Made by a program: the position numbers and the translations under genes. From Methyloceanibacter caenitepidi (lineage in GTDB: Bacteria; Pseudomonadota; Alphaproteobacteria; Rhizobiales; Methyloligellaceae): a stretch of 64,000 nucleotides of DNA. The notes beneath the pieces are model-generated. The model was not told the DNA's origin and did no database searches. It saw only the letters and a list, made by a program, of their open reading frames with translations. Below are positions 1 to 7,769 of this stretch, in pieces. The stretch is taken from NCBI RefSeq assembly GCF_000828475.1, contig NZ_AP014648.1:2553400-2617399 (forward strand), given 5' to 3'. The stretch's first letter is position 1; the number at the start of each line of letters is the position of its first letter.

Positions 1-275
1 TGCAGGTCACGGAACGAGGATCGAGTTTTGATGGACGCCGGATCCGGCTCGGACGCGGCACGGAGCGCCTTGAACGCGAGCGCCTCGCGCAGCGCCTTGG
101 CCAGGAGCGGATAGCGGTCGCCCCTCGTCTTGAGCCAGTGCTCTACGCCTGCCTGACGGTCGGCCTTGGAGACGCGGCCCTTCAACTGTCCGCCTTCCAG
201 ACGGAGACGGCGCTCGTCGCCCTGGGCCAAGGCGTCGAGCAGTCCGGCGATGCGTCTGGCGTTGGCGGTTATCAT
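1..275 (-). CDS. Hypothetical element protein, C-terminus cut by the window edge
   Basis: An open reading frame on the minus strand starts at ATG 275 and runs off the left edge with no stop, giving 91 visible codons. Its ATG overlaps the TGA of the preceding gene (ATGA), so translation is probably coupled. The visible part is charged, rich in Arg, Leu and Ala, and has no signal peptide, membrane segment or motif I recognise. Its position behind a terminase-associated type of small protein suggests a phage-related role, but no function can be assigned. Confidence 0.6.
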   Translation of the reverse strand, partial: MITANARRIAGLLDALAQGDERRLRLEGGQLKGRVSKADRQAGVEHWLKTRGDRYPLLAKALREALAFKALRAASEPDPASIKTRSSFRDL

Positions 276-931
276 CCCAAGATCTCCAGCACTGCTTTCA
301 TCATGTCCTCGGGGACTTCCTGCTCGTGCTCCGGCACGGGCTCAGGCTCCGGCGTTGGCGGAGGAGGCGCGGGGAACTTGCGCTTGAAGTCCACGGGTGA
401 CTTCCACCGGGGAATGTCCTGGTCTCGCGGCCACTCAAAGATGCTCGTCAGCGGCATCTGCGCATTCTCACGGCGCATCTTGTTCATCAGTGTAAGGAGT
501 TCATCGTCCGGTAGCTCGTGCAGCTTCCCGGCGTCGTACGTGGGCTGTGGCTCCGGCGCGGCCGCTGCGGGCTCCGCAGGCGCTGCCTTGTCCTGAATGA
601 GATTGAGATCGTTGAAGAGGCGACGCTGATGTCCTGCGATGCGCGCATACTCTTCGGCGTTGATGTCCTCGCCCCGTGCTGCCTGTAGCTCCAGCTTTTC
701 GAGTTGGATCGTGATGGTTGCAAGGCGGCGGACGAGCGACCGTTGCACCTCGCTCAGGGACGCCCAGCCACCAAGCTCAGTGCCGAACGCCTCCACCAGA
801 TCCTTGAAGCGCCTGCTGGCCTTGTTATCGCCGACCTGCTCAGCGTGGAGCGCCGTGCCGTTGGTCAGCTTGGAGCGCACGGTCGCAGGACGCTTGCCGT
901 ACTTGTTCGGTTTCAGTTGTGGTCGTGCCAA
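272..931 (-). CDS. Small phage-type protein, possibly terminase-associated
   Basis: A 219-residue protein. The likely start is TTG 931, with GAGGTG nine bases upstream; no longer in-frame start exists. The N-terminal half (roughly residues 16-115) has a pattern I know from small proteins of alphaproteobacterial prophages and islands: a basic start, S-K-L-T-N-G, then L-G-G and S-E-V-Q-R-S-L-V-R-R followed by a Leu/Glu-rich helix. Such proteins are often next to terminase genes, but the DNA-packaging role is a guess. The C-terminal third is Pro/Glu-rich and probably disordered. It is the first gene after the repeat-rich non-coding region and overlaps the next gene by ATGA. Confidence 0.6.
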   Translation of the reverse strand: MARPQLKPNKYGKRPATVRSKLTNGTALHAEQVGDNKASRRFKDLVEAFGTELGGWASLSEVQRSLVRRLATITIQLEKLELQAARGEDINAEEYARIAGHQRRLFNDLNLIQDKAAPAEPAAAAPEPQPTYDAGKLHELPDDELLTLMNKMRRENAQMPLTSIFEWPRDQDIPRWKSPVDFKRKFPAPPPPTPEPEPVPEHEQEVPEDMMKAVLEILG

Positions 932-1666
932 GTCTCGTCACCTCGCTCCCCCTCCCTGTTTCGCGGATAACGGCAAATGGGCCAGCCCGACCAGCCCCTG
1001 ATTTGCGGAACGTGATGCGGCCCGGAGCACAGCGGAAAGGGGCGCTCCGTGGCCCGGAGGTTGCCCCCGCAAGGGGTGGAGGACCCGCAACCCGTTGTAA
1101 ATGCTGCGGAGGAGCACTGTTATGAACGCAGTGTCCCTCGCTCTGGGGCCGGATCCATGGTGCGCAGCGGCCACGGCAGGAAAGCGCGGGTTCCGGGAAG
1201 GGGCTTTCGAGAGGCGGCTGGCTGGGGATATGGCCCCTTTGCGCCTGACGCGTATAAACGCCCGTACAGCGCGTTTTGCCCTTTTGGGCTGTCCTGCAGC
1301 GCTGGAGGACGTTCCGGCCGGTTCTGAGCCATCTGTGCGCGTCACTCCAGCTGAGCGACGCGTCCGGATCCCGGCGGTGCGGCAGCACTGTGGCGCTGGG
1401 GACCAGGGGGAGCGTTGTAGGGGGTGGAGACCCTTTTCGCGTTTATCGCGTAACCGCGTGACGCGTACACAAAGGGAGCTTATCTCCTCGAAAGGGGTTT
1501 GTTCTCGTTTTACCCCTTCTTTTTTACCCCTATACGCTATACGCGATCACGCGAAATACGCGATAAGGTCTGTGACCTCCTGGACACACTTACCGGGGTT
1601 GCCGAGGTCCGCATCTCCCGTCACAACGAAGGCTCCCACGATCGCTGGCTGCCTTCCTGGGTACAA
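932..1666. other. Gene-free stretch of the element with clustered CGCGT repeats
   Basis: No convincing gene is visible on either strand over about 730 bases. The predicted frames here are short, Arg/Pro-rich and mutually overlapping. The stretch contains eight plus-strand CGCGT words starting at 1249, 1270, 1338, 1359, 1438, 1447, 1455 and 1462, and ACGCG words at 1541, 1549 and 1558. The two early pairs are each 21 bases apart. Between 1471 and 1533 the sequence becomes strongly strand-asymmetric, with pyrimidine-rich runs around 1507-1530. It lies between the primase gene and the next minus-strand gene. Confidence 0.6.
1438..1562. repeat. Inverted pair of four-copy CGCGT iteron clusters (candidate origin)
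   Basis: The left cluster has CGCGT starting at 1438, 1447, 1455 and 1462, so spacings of 9, 8 and 7. The right cluster has ACGC(T) at 1534 and ACGCG at 1541, 1549 and 1558, so spacings of 7, 8 and 9. Read on the minus strand the right cluster repeats the left one with the same 9-8-7 spacing; only the last unit is degenerate (AGCGT). The 67 bases between them contain a GGAG/CTCC hairpin at 1475-1487, a GGGG/CCCC hairpin at 1494-1516 and two TTTTACCCC-type direct repeats. Iterons next to a primase-helicase gene suggest an origin bound by that protein. An operator or a packaging site is possible. Confidence 0.6.
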
Positions 1667-1707
1667 GAAACCCCCGGTACGTCCTCCCTGGCCGTGTCGG
1701 GGGTTTC
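1667..1707 (-). terminator. Bidirectional-looking terminator after the primase gene
   Basis: A perfect 10-base inverted repeat, GAAACCCCCG at 1667-1676 and CGGGGGTTTC at 1698-1707, encloses a 21-base loop. It lies just downstream of the primase stop codon on the minus strand. The stem ends in short A and T runs on both sides, so it could act on either strand; the T tract is short for a strong intrinsic terminator. Confidence 0.55.
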
Positions 1708-1724
1708 CATGAGGAACGAGGGTC

Positions 1725-3833
1725 CTACTCCCCGGGCCGCACGTGCCGCCACAGCTCAGCCGTCCTCCCCTGGGTCTCAGCCTCGCTGCTCCGCGCAAGG
1801 CCGTGGGCCACGAGCTGCTTCAACGCCTCGGCCACTTCTTCCTTGCGCTTGTTCCGTCCGAAGAGATTGGAGATCTGGGATCTGGTCAGGCCGTCCGGGT
1901 GTCTCCTCAGCGCCGTCAAGATGTCGTCGGCCACCGGATCCCCGAGCCTGTCCCCGAACAGGTAGCGCGTGCTCTGCTCGCAGTAATCCCACAGAGCCAG
2001 TGCCGCCTTCAGGTGCTCCTCGCCAATCGTCGTGACGCCGTCTGCCACCGCGTATATGAGCGCCAGCCGGATGACGTGCGCCTCAGACCTCGCGACCAGG
2101 AAGCCCAGCAGGCCCGGGCGTCCCTCGCTGAGTTCTTCATACATGCCGCACCACATCTTCTCGGCCTCGGGCGAGAGCCCGACGCGTACGGGCGTGTCGG
2201 CATCGCGTCCCGACTGCGTGACCTTTTCAATGACATCGAGGAGTTGGCGTCCCAGATACTCGACGTCGCGTTCTTCGAGACTGCCGCCGAGTGGGAGGAG
2301 CTTGCTCCTCCTTGCGAGGACGAGCATCACGCGATTGGCGAAGCCGTTCGCGGTCTCGGTCTTGTTCAACCGGCTGCGCAGCTCGTCCACGGTGATGTGT
2401 GCGATCATGGAGACGTGCGGCTCCTCGACCCTATACGGGCTGTTCTTGTTCATGTTGCGCAAGGGTTGGCTGTCCCAGGCCTTGCGCATGTTCTGACTGA
2501 CGATGGAGCCTTGGCGTTCCATGACGGACAGGATGCTGGCGAACTCGGCCTCCATGACCAGGAGGCGCTTGTCCTCGACGCCTGGGTCGGTCGTGACCTC
2601 CTCTCCGTCCTTGTTGGTGCCCTTGACCGCGTCCCTGATCGCGTGGATCAGTCCCTCCCCGGACGACAGCCCGGACAGCTCGCAATTCCTTGTCCACTGG
2701 TCGTCCACGTACGACAGGACGGCCTTCACGCGATTGTACGACAGGCCCTTTCGAGCCTTGGCCGTATTACCGACGATGGCGATGAACTCGTTCGCGTGAT
2801 GCCGGTCTGCCTCGACCAGGTAGTAGACCTTGCGTCCGATGATGCTCCCTACGCCGATCATCAGCTGGAAAAGGAGCGCCGCAGGGTCGGCCTCGGAATG
2901 AGGTTCGACCGTCCTGACGATGCTGCCGATCAATCCGTAATAGGCGGCATCGTCGAGGGTCGGCCATTCAGGCGTCGGCGTGTCGCTGGCCTCGTTCTTC
3001 TCACGCTGCCGTTGCCAGATGCTGTCCACGACGCCGTTGACCTCGGAAGCAGACAGCGGTGGGGAGCACACGCGTTCGTTCCACGCGCCGACGATGCGCT
3101 TGGCCTCTTCGGATCCGAGGCCGTGGCCGAGGAGGTGCCCGGTGAGTGACGTGGCCGTGTTGTTCCTGCCGCCCTCGTTCAAAGGGGCGTCCCACAACGC
3201 GGCCCAGTCGTTGCCGCTGGTCGACTGGTCCTTGTTCGAGGCAGCGCCAGGCCAGCCGTTGCGGAGGAACTCGGGGCAAGGGGCGATCTCGATGTCGTCC
3301 GGGCTGTGTCCCTTCACCCATTCGTAGCGCCGCCCGCTGACGTGCCGGGATCCGGGCACCAGGATGTAGCGCGTCCCGGATATGATCTGCATGTCCCGGT
3401 GTGTCTCCACGAAGTCCAGGCGCTTGCTTGGCTGGCGGTAGAGGATATGTCCTCCTCTGCCGCTCACGGTCATCCACGTAGGGGCGAGCGTCCCGTACCG
3501 CTCCTCGAGTTCGCGGATGACCTCGTCGGCCTGCGGTCCGTCCTTGTCGAACGCGAAGATCTCCTCGCACATCACGCCCCAGTTACACGGGCCCAGCTCC
3601 TTCCACCATGCCCTGATGGTGTCGGCGTCAAACGACGCCTTCTTCTCCCAGCCTTTCAGTATGGGATGCTTGCCCGGCTTGTGCTTGTCCGCGTCGTTCG
3701 GTAGCCCGCACGAGCACGTTCCGTCCTCCCTGATCGTATGGACCGGCACCACCCGATAGCGCATCGAGGCAAGCCTCAATGCCCATCTCAGGGCCTCGTC
3801 GTCCTGCGAGGCCTCGTTGTCATTCTTCTTCAC
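1725..3833 (-). CDS. Prim-pol primase / DUF3987 helicase-like replication protein
   Basis: A 702-residue protein; the GTG at 3833 overlaps the stop of the upstream gene (GTGA). The N-terminal domain (about residues 12-195) is a bifunctional primase/polymerase: it has the acidic pair in A-F-D96-K-D98 and the S-G-R-G-G-H-I-L-Y stretch typical of prim-pol active sites. A PriCT-like segment follows at about 218-272, with G-G-R-N-N-T and the S-E-V-N-G-V-V-D-S-I helix. From about 290 to 560 it matches the DUF3987 helicase-like type, with a degenerate P-loop I-V-G-N-T-A-K-A-R-K-G-L-S at 353-365. The C-terminus has a winged-helix look (S-Q-I-S-N-L-F-G). It is the probable replication initiator of the element, and the iteron region lies directly downstream. 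The rest of the chain is intact. Confidence 0.87.
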   Translation of the reverse strand: MKKNDNEASQDDEALRWALRLASMRYRVVPVHTIREDGTCSCGLPNDADKHKPGKHPILKGWEKKASFDADTIRAWWKELGPCNWGVMCEEIFAFDKDGPQADEVIRELEERYGTLAPTWMTVSGRGGHILYRQPSKRLDFVETHRDMQIISGTRYILVPGSRHVSGRRYEWVKGHSPDDIEIAPCPEFLRNGWPGAASNKDQSTSGNDWAALWDAPLNEGGRNNTATSLTGHLLGHGLGSEEAKRIVGAWNERVCSPPLSASEVNGVVDSIWQRQREKNEASDTPTPEWPTLDDAAYYGLIGSIVRTVEPHSEADPAALLFQLMIGVGSIIGRKVYYLVEADRHHANEFIAIVGNTAKARKGLSYNRVKAVLSYVDDQWTRNCELSGLSSGEGLIHAIRDAVKGTNKDGEEVTTDPGVEDKRLLVMEAEFASILSVMERQGSIVSQNMRKAWDSQPLRNMNKNSPYRVEEPHVSMIAHITVDELRSRLNKTETANGFANRVMLVLARRSKLLPLGGSLEERDVEYLGRQLLDVIEKVTQSGRDADTPVRVGLSPEAEKMWCGMYEELSEGRPGLLGFLVARSEAHVIRLALIYAVADGVTTIGEEHLKAALALWDYCEQSTRYLFGDRLGDPVADDILTALRRHPDGLTRSQISNLFGRNKRKEEVAEALKQLVAHGLARSSEAETQGRTAELWRHVRPGE

Positions 3834-4162
3834 TTGTTCTTGTCTCCGTCCCCCGGGGGTTGCTCGATAGTCATCGTCTCCATCGCGTGCGCGAGCTTCT
3901 CCCGCCAGTCGGGGCACTTGTCATAATAGACGTGATCATGCTTCTTCCCGACGAGGTTCGTGAAACGCGTGTAGCTGTTCAGGCACCCGAAGCTCGGGAC
4001 GAGGATCTCGGTGTCGATGCCGACGAGCGTCACGTAGTAGACCGGCTCCGCGTAATTGATCTTCCGCATACGCACGATCTCGGGCACGGATCCGGGACCA
4101 GCGAACCTACCAAACTCGATGCGCTCGCCTGGGAGCGCGCCTTCTACCTTTATCTGTTTCAT
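3830..4162 (-). CDS. Hypothetical element protein (110 aa)
   Basis: A 110-residue protein starting at ATG 4162, two bases after the stop of the preceding gene, and overlapping the primase start by GTGA. It begins with M-K-Q-I-K-V-E-G and looks like a compact mostly beta protein, with an acidic and lysine-containing C-terminal tail. No signal peptide, membrane segment or known motif is visible. Tight coupling between the AlpA-type regulator and the primase suggests an early element function such as replication or regulation, but nothing in the sequence shows which. Confidence 0.7.
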   Translation of the reverse strand: MKQIKVEGALPGERIEFGRFAGPGSVPEIVRMRKINYAEPVYYVTLVGIDTEILVPSFGCLNSYTRFTNLVGKKHDHVYYDKCPDWREKLAHAMETMTIEQPPGDGDKNK

Positions 4163-4164
4163 CG

Positions 4165-4863
4165 CTATTCCCCGATCATGTGTCTGGTATTCTCGTACAG
4201 GAACCGGAGCGCGGACACGCTCCCCCTGACCTCGTCGTCGCCACAGAACCGGATGGAGATATTCTCAACGTCGCACTTCTCTTCGCCGTTGATAGTTGCC
4301 CGGATGATCGTGCCGCCCTTGTTCTCGAAGCCGATCTCCAGGAAGCCGCCGTGTTTCTCGGGGGTTGTGTCGTTCTTGCCGAGACAGGATGTTTCATACC
4401 GGACGCCAAGATGGCAGTGGCACGCCCACTCCCCGGCGCCAGCGTACTTGTGGCAGTCCCCGGGTATGAACGGCTCCGGGCCGCGCTGATCCTCATAATA
4501 AAAACTGTCCAAGCGAAGACTGGCGTCGGCATCATCGATGCTTACGATGAACTTCGCGATGAGCGGATGGAGTGACCACGGCGATGCGAGGAAGGTCGTC
4601 CCGTCGTCGGACTGCTTCCATGCGATCACGTAGTCATCGTACGACCATGGGAGCGCAGAGACGTAGGGGCCAATGTCTGTGTCCCCGTCCCAGCCGCGAT
4701 GGAGCAGGGCCTTGCGGGCGGCACCAAGTCTGAGATGGAGGGTGTCGATTTTTTCGTCGGTCAATCTGCCATCGGCCAGACTGTCTTTCATCCACTCGTT
4801 CAGCGGCTTCCACGCCGACCAGTCGTCTATCGGGGAGCACTCGTAGATATACAGGTTCGACAT
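4165..4863 (-). CDS. Hypothetical element protein (232 aa)
   Basis: A 232-residue protein. The start at ATG 4863 shares its A with the stop of the AlpA-like gene (TGATG), which favours it over a longer frame that would overlap that gene by about 130 bases. The sequence is acidic and Trp-rich. The middle (about residues 120-150) carries a Cys/His-rich stretch with C-H-K-Y and W-A-C-H-C-H, which might bind metal. The C-terminal half looks like beta strands ending in a helix. I do not recognise the family. It is co-transcribed between the regulator and the primase. Confidence 0.75.
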   Translation of the reverse strand: MSNLYIYECSPIDDWSAWKPLNEWMKDSLADGRLTDEKIDTLHLRLGAARKALLHRGWDGDTDIGPYVSALPWSYDDYVIAWKQSDDGTTFLASPWSLHPLIAKFIVSIDDADASLRLDSFYYEDQRGPEPFIPGDCHKYAGAGEWACHCHLGVRYETSCLGKNDTTPEKHGGFLEIGFENKGGTIIRATINGEEKCDVENISIRFCGDDEVRGSVSALRFLYENTRHMIGE

Positions 4864-5141
4864 CACGCAGCCCTCCGCGACTTGCGGGACGCATTGCCCT
4901 TCCGGACCATCTTCGTCGCCTGGGACGTGCGGCGTGCGATTTCCTTCTTCTCGGCGGGGCTGTCCCGCTCCTCGATCTTGGACCGGAGCCACGCGTCGAT
5001 CTCGTCCTCGACGAATGCGACGCGCTGCTCGCCCAGCCGGATGGGCCGGGGGAACTCGTTCTTGCGGATCAGGCGGTAGATGTGGGTTCGCGAAAAGCGG
5101 ATGCCCTTCTGACCCAATTCTTCTATGGAAAGGACCCTCAT
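4863..5141 (-). CDS. alpA: AlpA-family excision/transcription regulator
   Basis: A 92-residue protein starting at ATG 5141, with GAGGAG a few bases upstream; a longer frame to 5243 adds residues unlike the family. It has the AlpA/MerR-like winged helix: M-R-V-L-S-I-E-E-L at the start, F-S-R-T-H-I-Y-R-L-I as recognition helix, then F-P-R-P-I-R-L-G-E and W-L-R-S-K-I-E-E-R. The tail is Lys/Arg-rich. AlpA proteins activate the integrase or excision of P4-like elements and often open the early operon of satellites. It is the first gene of a coupled cluster running down to the primase. The 236 bases between it and the integrase should hold its promoter. Confidence 0.85.
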   Translation of the reverse strand: MRVLSIEELGQKGIRFSRTHIYRLIRKNEFPRPIRLGEQRVAFVEDEIDAWLRSKIEERDSPAEKKEIARRTSQATKMVRKGNASRKSRRAA

Positions 5142-5377
5142 GGGGTTGCTCCTCTTGCAGGGAGCACCAGGCGCAAAAAAAGGGTCACCTGGTGCATGGT
5201 TTGCACTGGCAACCCCTTCGCCGTACACGGACGCTCTAGGCACTAAGGCCCCGGGTCAGACGTCCGACCGCTTCTCGTGGGAGTGTCTCCACGGATCGCT
5301 GGCTGAGGAGGACACTAGCGGAATAGCGGGACCAGCGCAATCGCCGGTGGTAGTGCGGCCCATGAGGTGGCCGCGCG

Positions 5378-6622
5378 TTACCCGGCGTTACGCCCTGTGA
5401 GGCTCAACACGTTGTCCGGGGGCGGCTCCACGATGTCCCGCAGCCGTCCCGCCCATGCCTCCAGCGCCTCGCGCATCTCATCGAGATATTCGTGCTGGTC
5501 GTACGTCTGCTCAAGACCGCGCTTGCCGTGCCCCAGCACCAGCTCAGCGATGTTCCCCGGCACCCGCAGGGAGGCCAGCCGCGTGCGCAGCGTCCGGCGC
5601 AGGTCATGCGTGACCCAGTGGGGGATGTCGGGGAGCGCCTTGCGCATGATCCCGTCCAGTCGCGCCTTGGCCTCCGCGATCTTCGAAACGGGCCTCGCGC
5701 CCAGCGTCGTCGAGAAGACGTACACACCGGCGTCGGTGCGCGGGACGCCTTCAAGCAGCGACAGCGCGTGCCTGCTCAAGGGGATGAGGTGCGTGCGGTC
5801 TGACTTGAAGCGCTCCGGTGGGATGACGAGGAGCGCCTTGCCCGTATCAATCTCGCTCCAGCGCGCCTGCAGGATTTCATTCTTGCGTGCGCCGGTCAGC
5901 AGGAGCAGGCGGAACATCGTGCCGTACGGGTATCCCATCTCTTCGGTCGCTGCCCAGAACGCCTTGAGCTCGTCGTCGTTCAGGACGCGGTCGCGCTTCC
6001 GGCGCTTCCCGATGAGGCGCTCCAGGTTGACGCGGTCGCACGGGGACGCGTCCAGCTCGTAGACCTCGATTGCCCAGTTGAACAGAGCCCGCGCGACGCC
6101 GAATACCGCGCGGGCCTGGGCCGGTGCACGGGGAGCGATGTCGCTGACGATGCCGACGACGTCGGCGCGCGTGATGTCGGCCAGCATCATGTCGCCCCAC
6201 TCCGGCAACAGCACGCCCTCCACGATGCGGCGCACGTCCTTGGCCCTGCGCTGGTTCGACGTGCGCTCTAGGAAGCGCTCTGCAACGAGGGAGAAGCGGC
6301 TGGCCTGCTCGCGACGGGCGGCGTCCTTGACCCTGCGCTGCTCGTCCTTCGGATCCACGCCCTTGCGTATGAGCTCGTGCCAGCGGCGCGCGGTGTCCCG
6401 CGCCTCGTCGAGCCCGACCTTGCCGTACTCCCCGATGAGCCTGCGGCCGCCCTGGTTGTTCGGGGGCAGGCGTGCGCTCAGGTAGAACGCCTTGTGGCCC
6501 CTGTCCGTCACGCGGACCACGAGCCCGGGGACCAGGGCGTCGTGCACGGTGACGCGCTTGCCCGTTGGTGCGGGCTTCAGCGCGTTGATCGCGCGATCAG
6601 TAAGGACCTTCTTGTCTGCCAT
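5378..6622 (-). CDS. int: Tyrosine recombinase integrase (DUF4102 type)
   Basis: A 414-residue site-specific recombinase. The start at ATG 6622 is preceded by GGAGGAAG. The N-terminal arm-binding region (about residues 5-95) is of the DUF4102 type found in P4-like integrases: L-T-D-R-A-I-N-A-L-K-P, then a beta-rich segment and G-K-V-G-L-D-E-A-R-D. The catalytic domain follows, with R in L-T-G-A-R-K-N-E-I, the H-x-x-R box in T-H-D-L-R-R-T, L-G-H-G-K and the nucleophile Tyr in E-Q-T-Y-D-Q-H-E-Y. It is complete and intact. The tRNA-like attachment sequence is 164 bases upstream of its start, as expected for integrases of this type that use tRNA 3' ends. Confidence 0.95.
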   Translation of the reverse strand: MADKKVLTDRAINALKPAPTGKRVTVHDALVPGLVVRVTDRGHKAFYLSARLPPNNQGGRRLIGEYGKVGLDEARDTARRWHELIRKGVDPKDEQRRVKDAARREQASRFSLVAERFLERTSNQRRAKDVRRIVEGVLLPEWGDMMLADITRADVVGIVSDIAPRAPAQARAVFGVARALFNWAIEVYELDASPCDRVNLERLIGKRRKRDRVLNDDELKAFWAATEEMGYPYGTMFRLLLLTGARKNEILQARWSEIDTGKALLVIPPERFKSDRTHLIPLSRHALSLLEGVPRTDAGVYVFSTTLGARPVSKIAEAKARLDGIMRKALPDIPHWVTHDLRRTLRTRLASLRVPGNIAELVLGHGKRGLEQTYDQHEYLDEMREALEAWAGRLRDIVEPPPDNVLSLTGRNAG

Positions 6623-6785
6623 CTTCCTCCTCCGGGTCCACCCGGGGTCCACGGACGCGTGTGCTCCGTTGTTGCCCCAGGTTACTGGACGTTACCGGAT
6701 GAACAGGATTAAGGAAACCGCCTCAATGGCTTATGGTTACGGGGGGACACTGGTGCATACCTGGTGAAACGGGTCGAGGTACTAC

Positions 6786-6808
6786 TTCAAGTCCAGTACC
6801 GCCCACCA
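6786..6808 (+). other. Probable attR: duplicated tRNA 3' end
   Basis: The plus-strand sequence has a T-loop TTCAAGT, the 3' T-stem strand CCAGT, the acceptor strand ACCGCCC, a discriminator A and CCA. Upstream bases do not complete the T-stem (two mismatches) and no D or anticodon arm is present, so this is only a tRNA 3' terminus. That is the usual trace of integration at a tRNA gene. The complete tRNA, with acceptor strand GGGCGGT, should lie left of the element outside the window. The 357-base gap 6623-6980 holds nothing else I can support. Confidence 0.65.
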
Positions 6809-6980
6809 TTCGACTACTGAAATCGAGCCATAAGTTCCGCAAATGCTGGCGTGGACGCTTGGCAGCCTCCGGCATGTCGTCCCCATATCGGCACGCTGCG
6901 GGAACCCGTCCGAGAGCAGCTCTGCCAGGAAGACAGGGAGGCCGGGCTCGCGTCATCCGGCGCTTTCACAGTCCGAGGCG

Positions 6981-7769
6981 TCAGATACCGGCGTACCACT
7001 CGTAGCCGCGGTCTTCCCAATAGCCGCCCTTGCCACGGCCGATGTCTGCAAAGCTGCTCACCGCCTCGATGGCGCGAAGGTATTTAGGCTGCTTGTAGCC
7101 GAGTTGCCGCTCGATCCTGACGCGGATCGGCGCCCCGTTGGACACGGGCAGCACCTGATCGTTCAAGCCATAGGCGAGGATGGTCTGAGGATGCCAGGCG
7201 TCTGCGAGATCGCAGCTCTCATAATAATGGGCCGGTCCGCCCCGTCCGCTTCCCATCGTGTCGTAGCAATGGAATACGAGGTAGCGCGCGGCAGGCTTCA
7301 GCTTCACCTCGTCCAACACGACCGACAGAGGCGTGCCCGTCCACTTGGCAATGCAACTCCAGCCCTCCACGCAGTCGTGCCGCGTAATCTGCGTGCGCGA
7401 AGGCATATTCCGGAGTTCCGACAGCGAATAGGATTTCGGCGTTTCCACGAGGCCGGAGACGGACAGCCGGTAACCGGAGAAATCGGCGGCCTTGAGCGCC
7501 AAGTACTCCGGCGTCTGCGGATTGGTCGATCCGTTTGGCCTCTGAGGCTGGCGAATTTCGCTTTCCGGATATTCGCGCGCCAGCGCATCGCCAATCAAGA
7601 AACGCTGGACGTAATAGGTTAGGTCGTTGGCCTTTTCGACAAAGTTGCGAACGTTGCTGTTCCGAATTCCAAGAAGGTCGAACTGCTCGCACCCACCCAG
7701 GGCCAAGGACGAGGCGCCGAGCGCTCCGAAGCGGATCAGTTGCCGACGCGTGAGTATAGATTTCGTCAT
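6981..7769 (-). CDS. TAT-exported sulfite-oxidase-type molybdopterin enzyme, putative lipoprotein
   Basis: A 262-residue protein starting at ATG 7769, which overlaps the cytochrome stop by ATGA. The N-terminus has a twin-arginine signal (T-R-R-Q-L-I-R-F-G) ending in L-A-L-G-G-C27, a lipobox, so it is probably a membrane-anchored TAT lipoprotein. The mature part is a sulfite-oxidase-fold molybdopterin domain: V-S-G-L-V-E-T-P near residue 105 and R-H-D-C133-V-E-G-W-S, where Cys133 should ligand molybdenum. The length and motif resemble the MsrP (YedY) side of the family more than dimeric sulfite oxidases. The substrate is not known; reduction of oxidised methionine or oxidation of sulfite are both possible. 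Electrons would pass to or from the cytochrome b encoded in the same operon. Confidence 0.85.
   Translation of the reverse strand: MTKSILTRRQLIRFGALGASSLALGGCEQFDLLGIRNSNVRNFVEKANDLTYYVQRFLIGDALAREYPESEIRQPQRPNGSTNPQTPEYLALKAADFSGYRLSVSGLVETPKSYSLSELRNMPSRTQITRHDCVEGWSCIAKWTGTPLSVVLDEVKLKPAARYLVFHCYDTMGSGRGGPAHYYESCDLADAWHPQTILAYGLNDQVLPVSNGAPIRVRIERQLGYKQPKYLRAIEAVSSFADIGRGKGGYWEDRGYEWYAGI

Larger units (their letters stand above)
1..6808. mobile_element. Right part of an integrated phage-satellite or prophage-like element
   Basis: The genes from the left edge to 6622 are co-oriented on the minus strand: integrase, AlpA-like regulator, two unknown genes, primase-helicase, then two small phage-type genes. 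The right boundary is set at 6808, the end of a sequence that looks like a tRNA 3' end with CCA. Ordinary chromosomal genes begin at 6981. The left end lies outside the window, so whether structural genes exist cannot be seen. Integrase plus AlpA plus a prim-pol primase is the early module of many P4- or PICI-type satellites, but it also occurs in prophages and integrative plasmids. The element class is therefore inference. Confidence 0.8.

Noticed and set aside
1743..3149. A 468-residue plus-strand frame
   Set aside because: It is antisense to the primase gene, has His/Arg/Asp-rich shadow composition, and no ribosome site; typical of high-GC DNA.
6710..6808. A complete tRNA gene upstream of the CCA
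   Set aside because: The last 23 bases fit a tRNA 3' end, but the T-stem has two mismatches and no D or anticodon arm can be drawn, so only a duplicated end is called.
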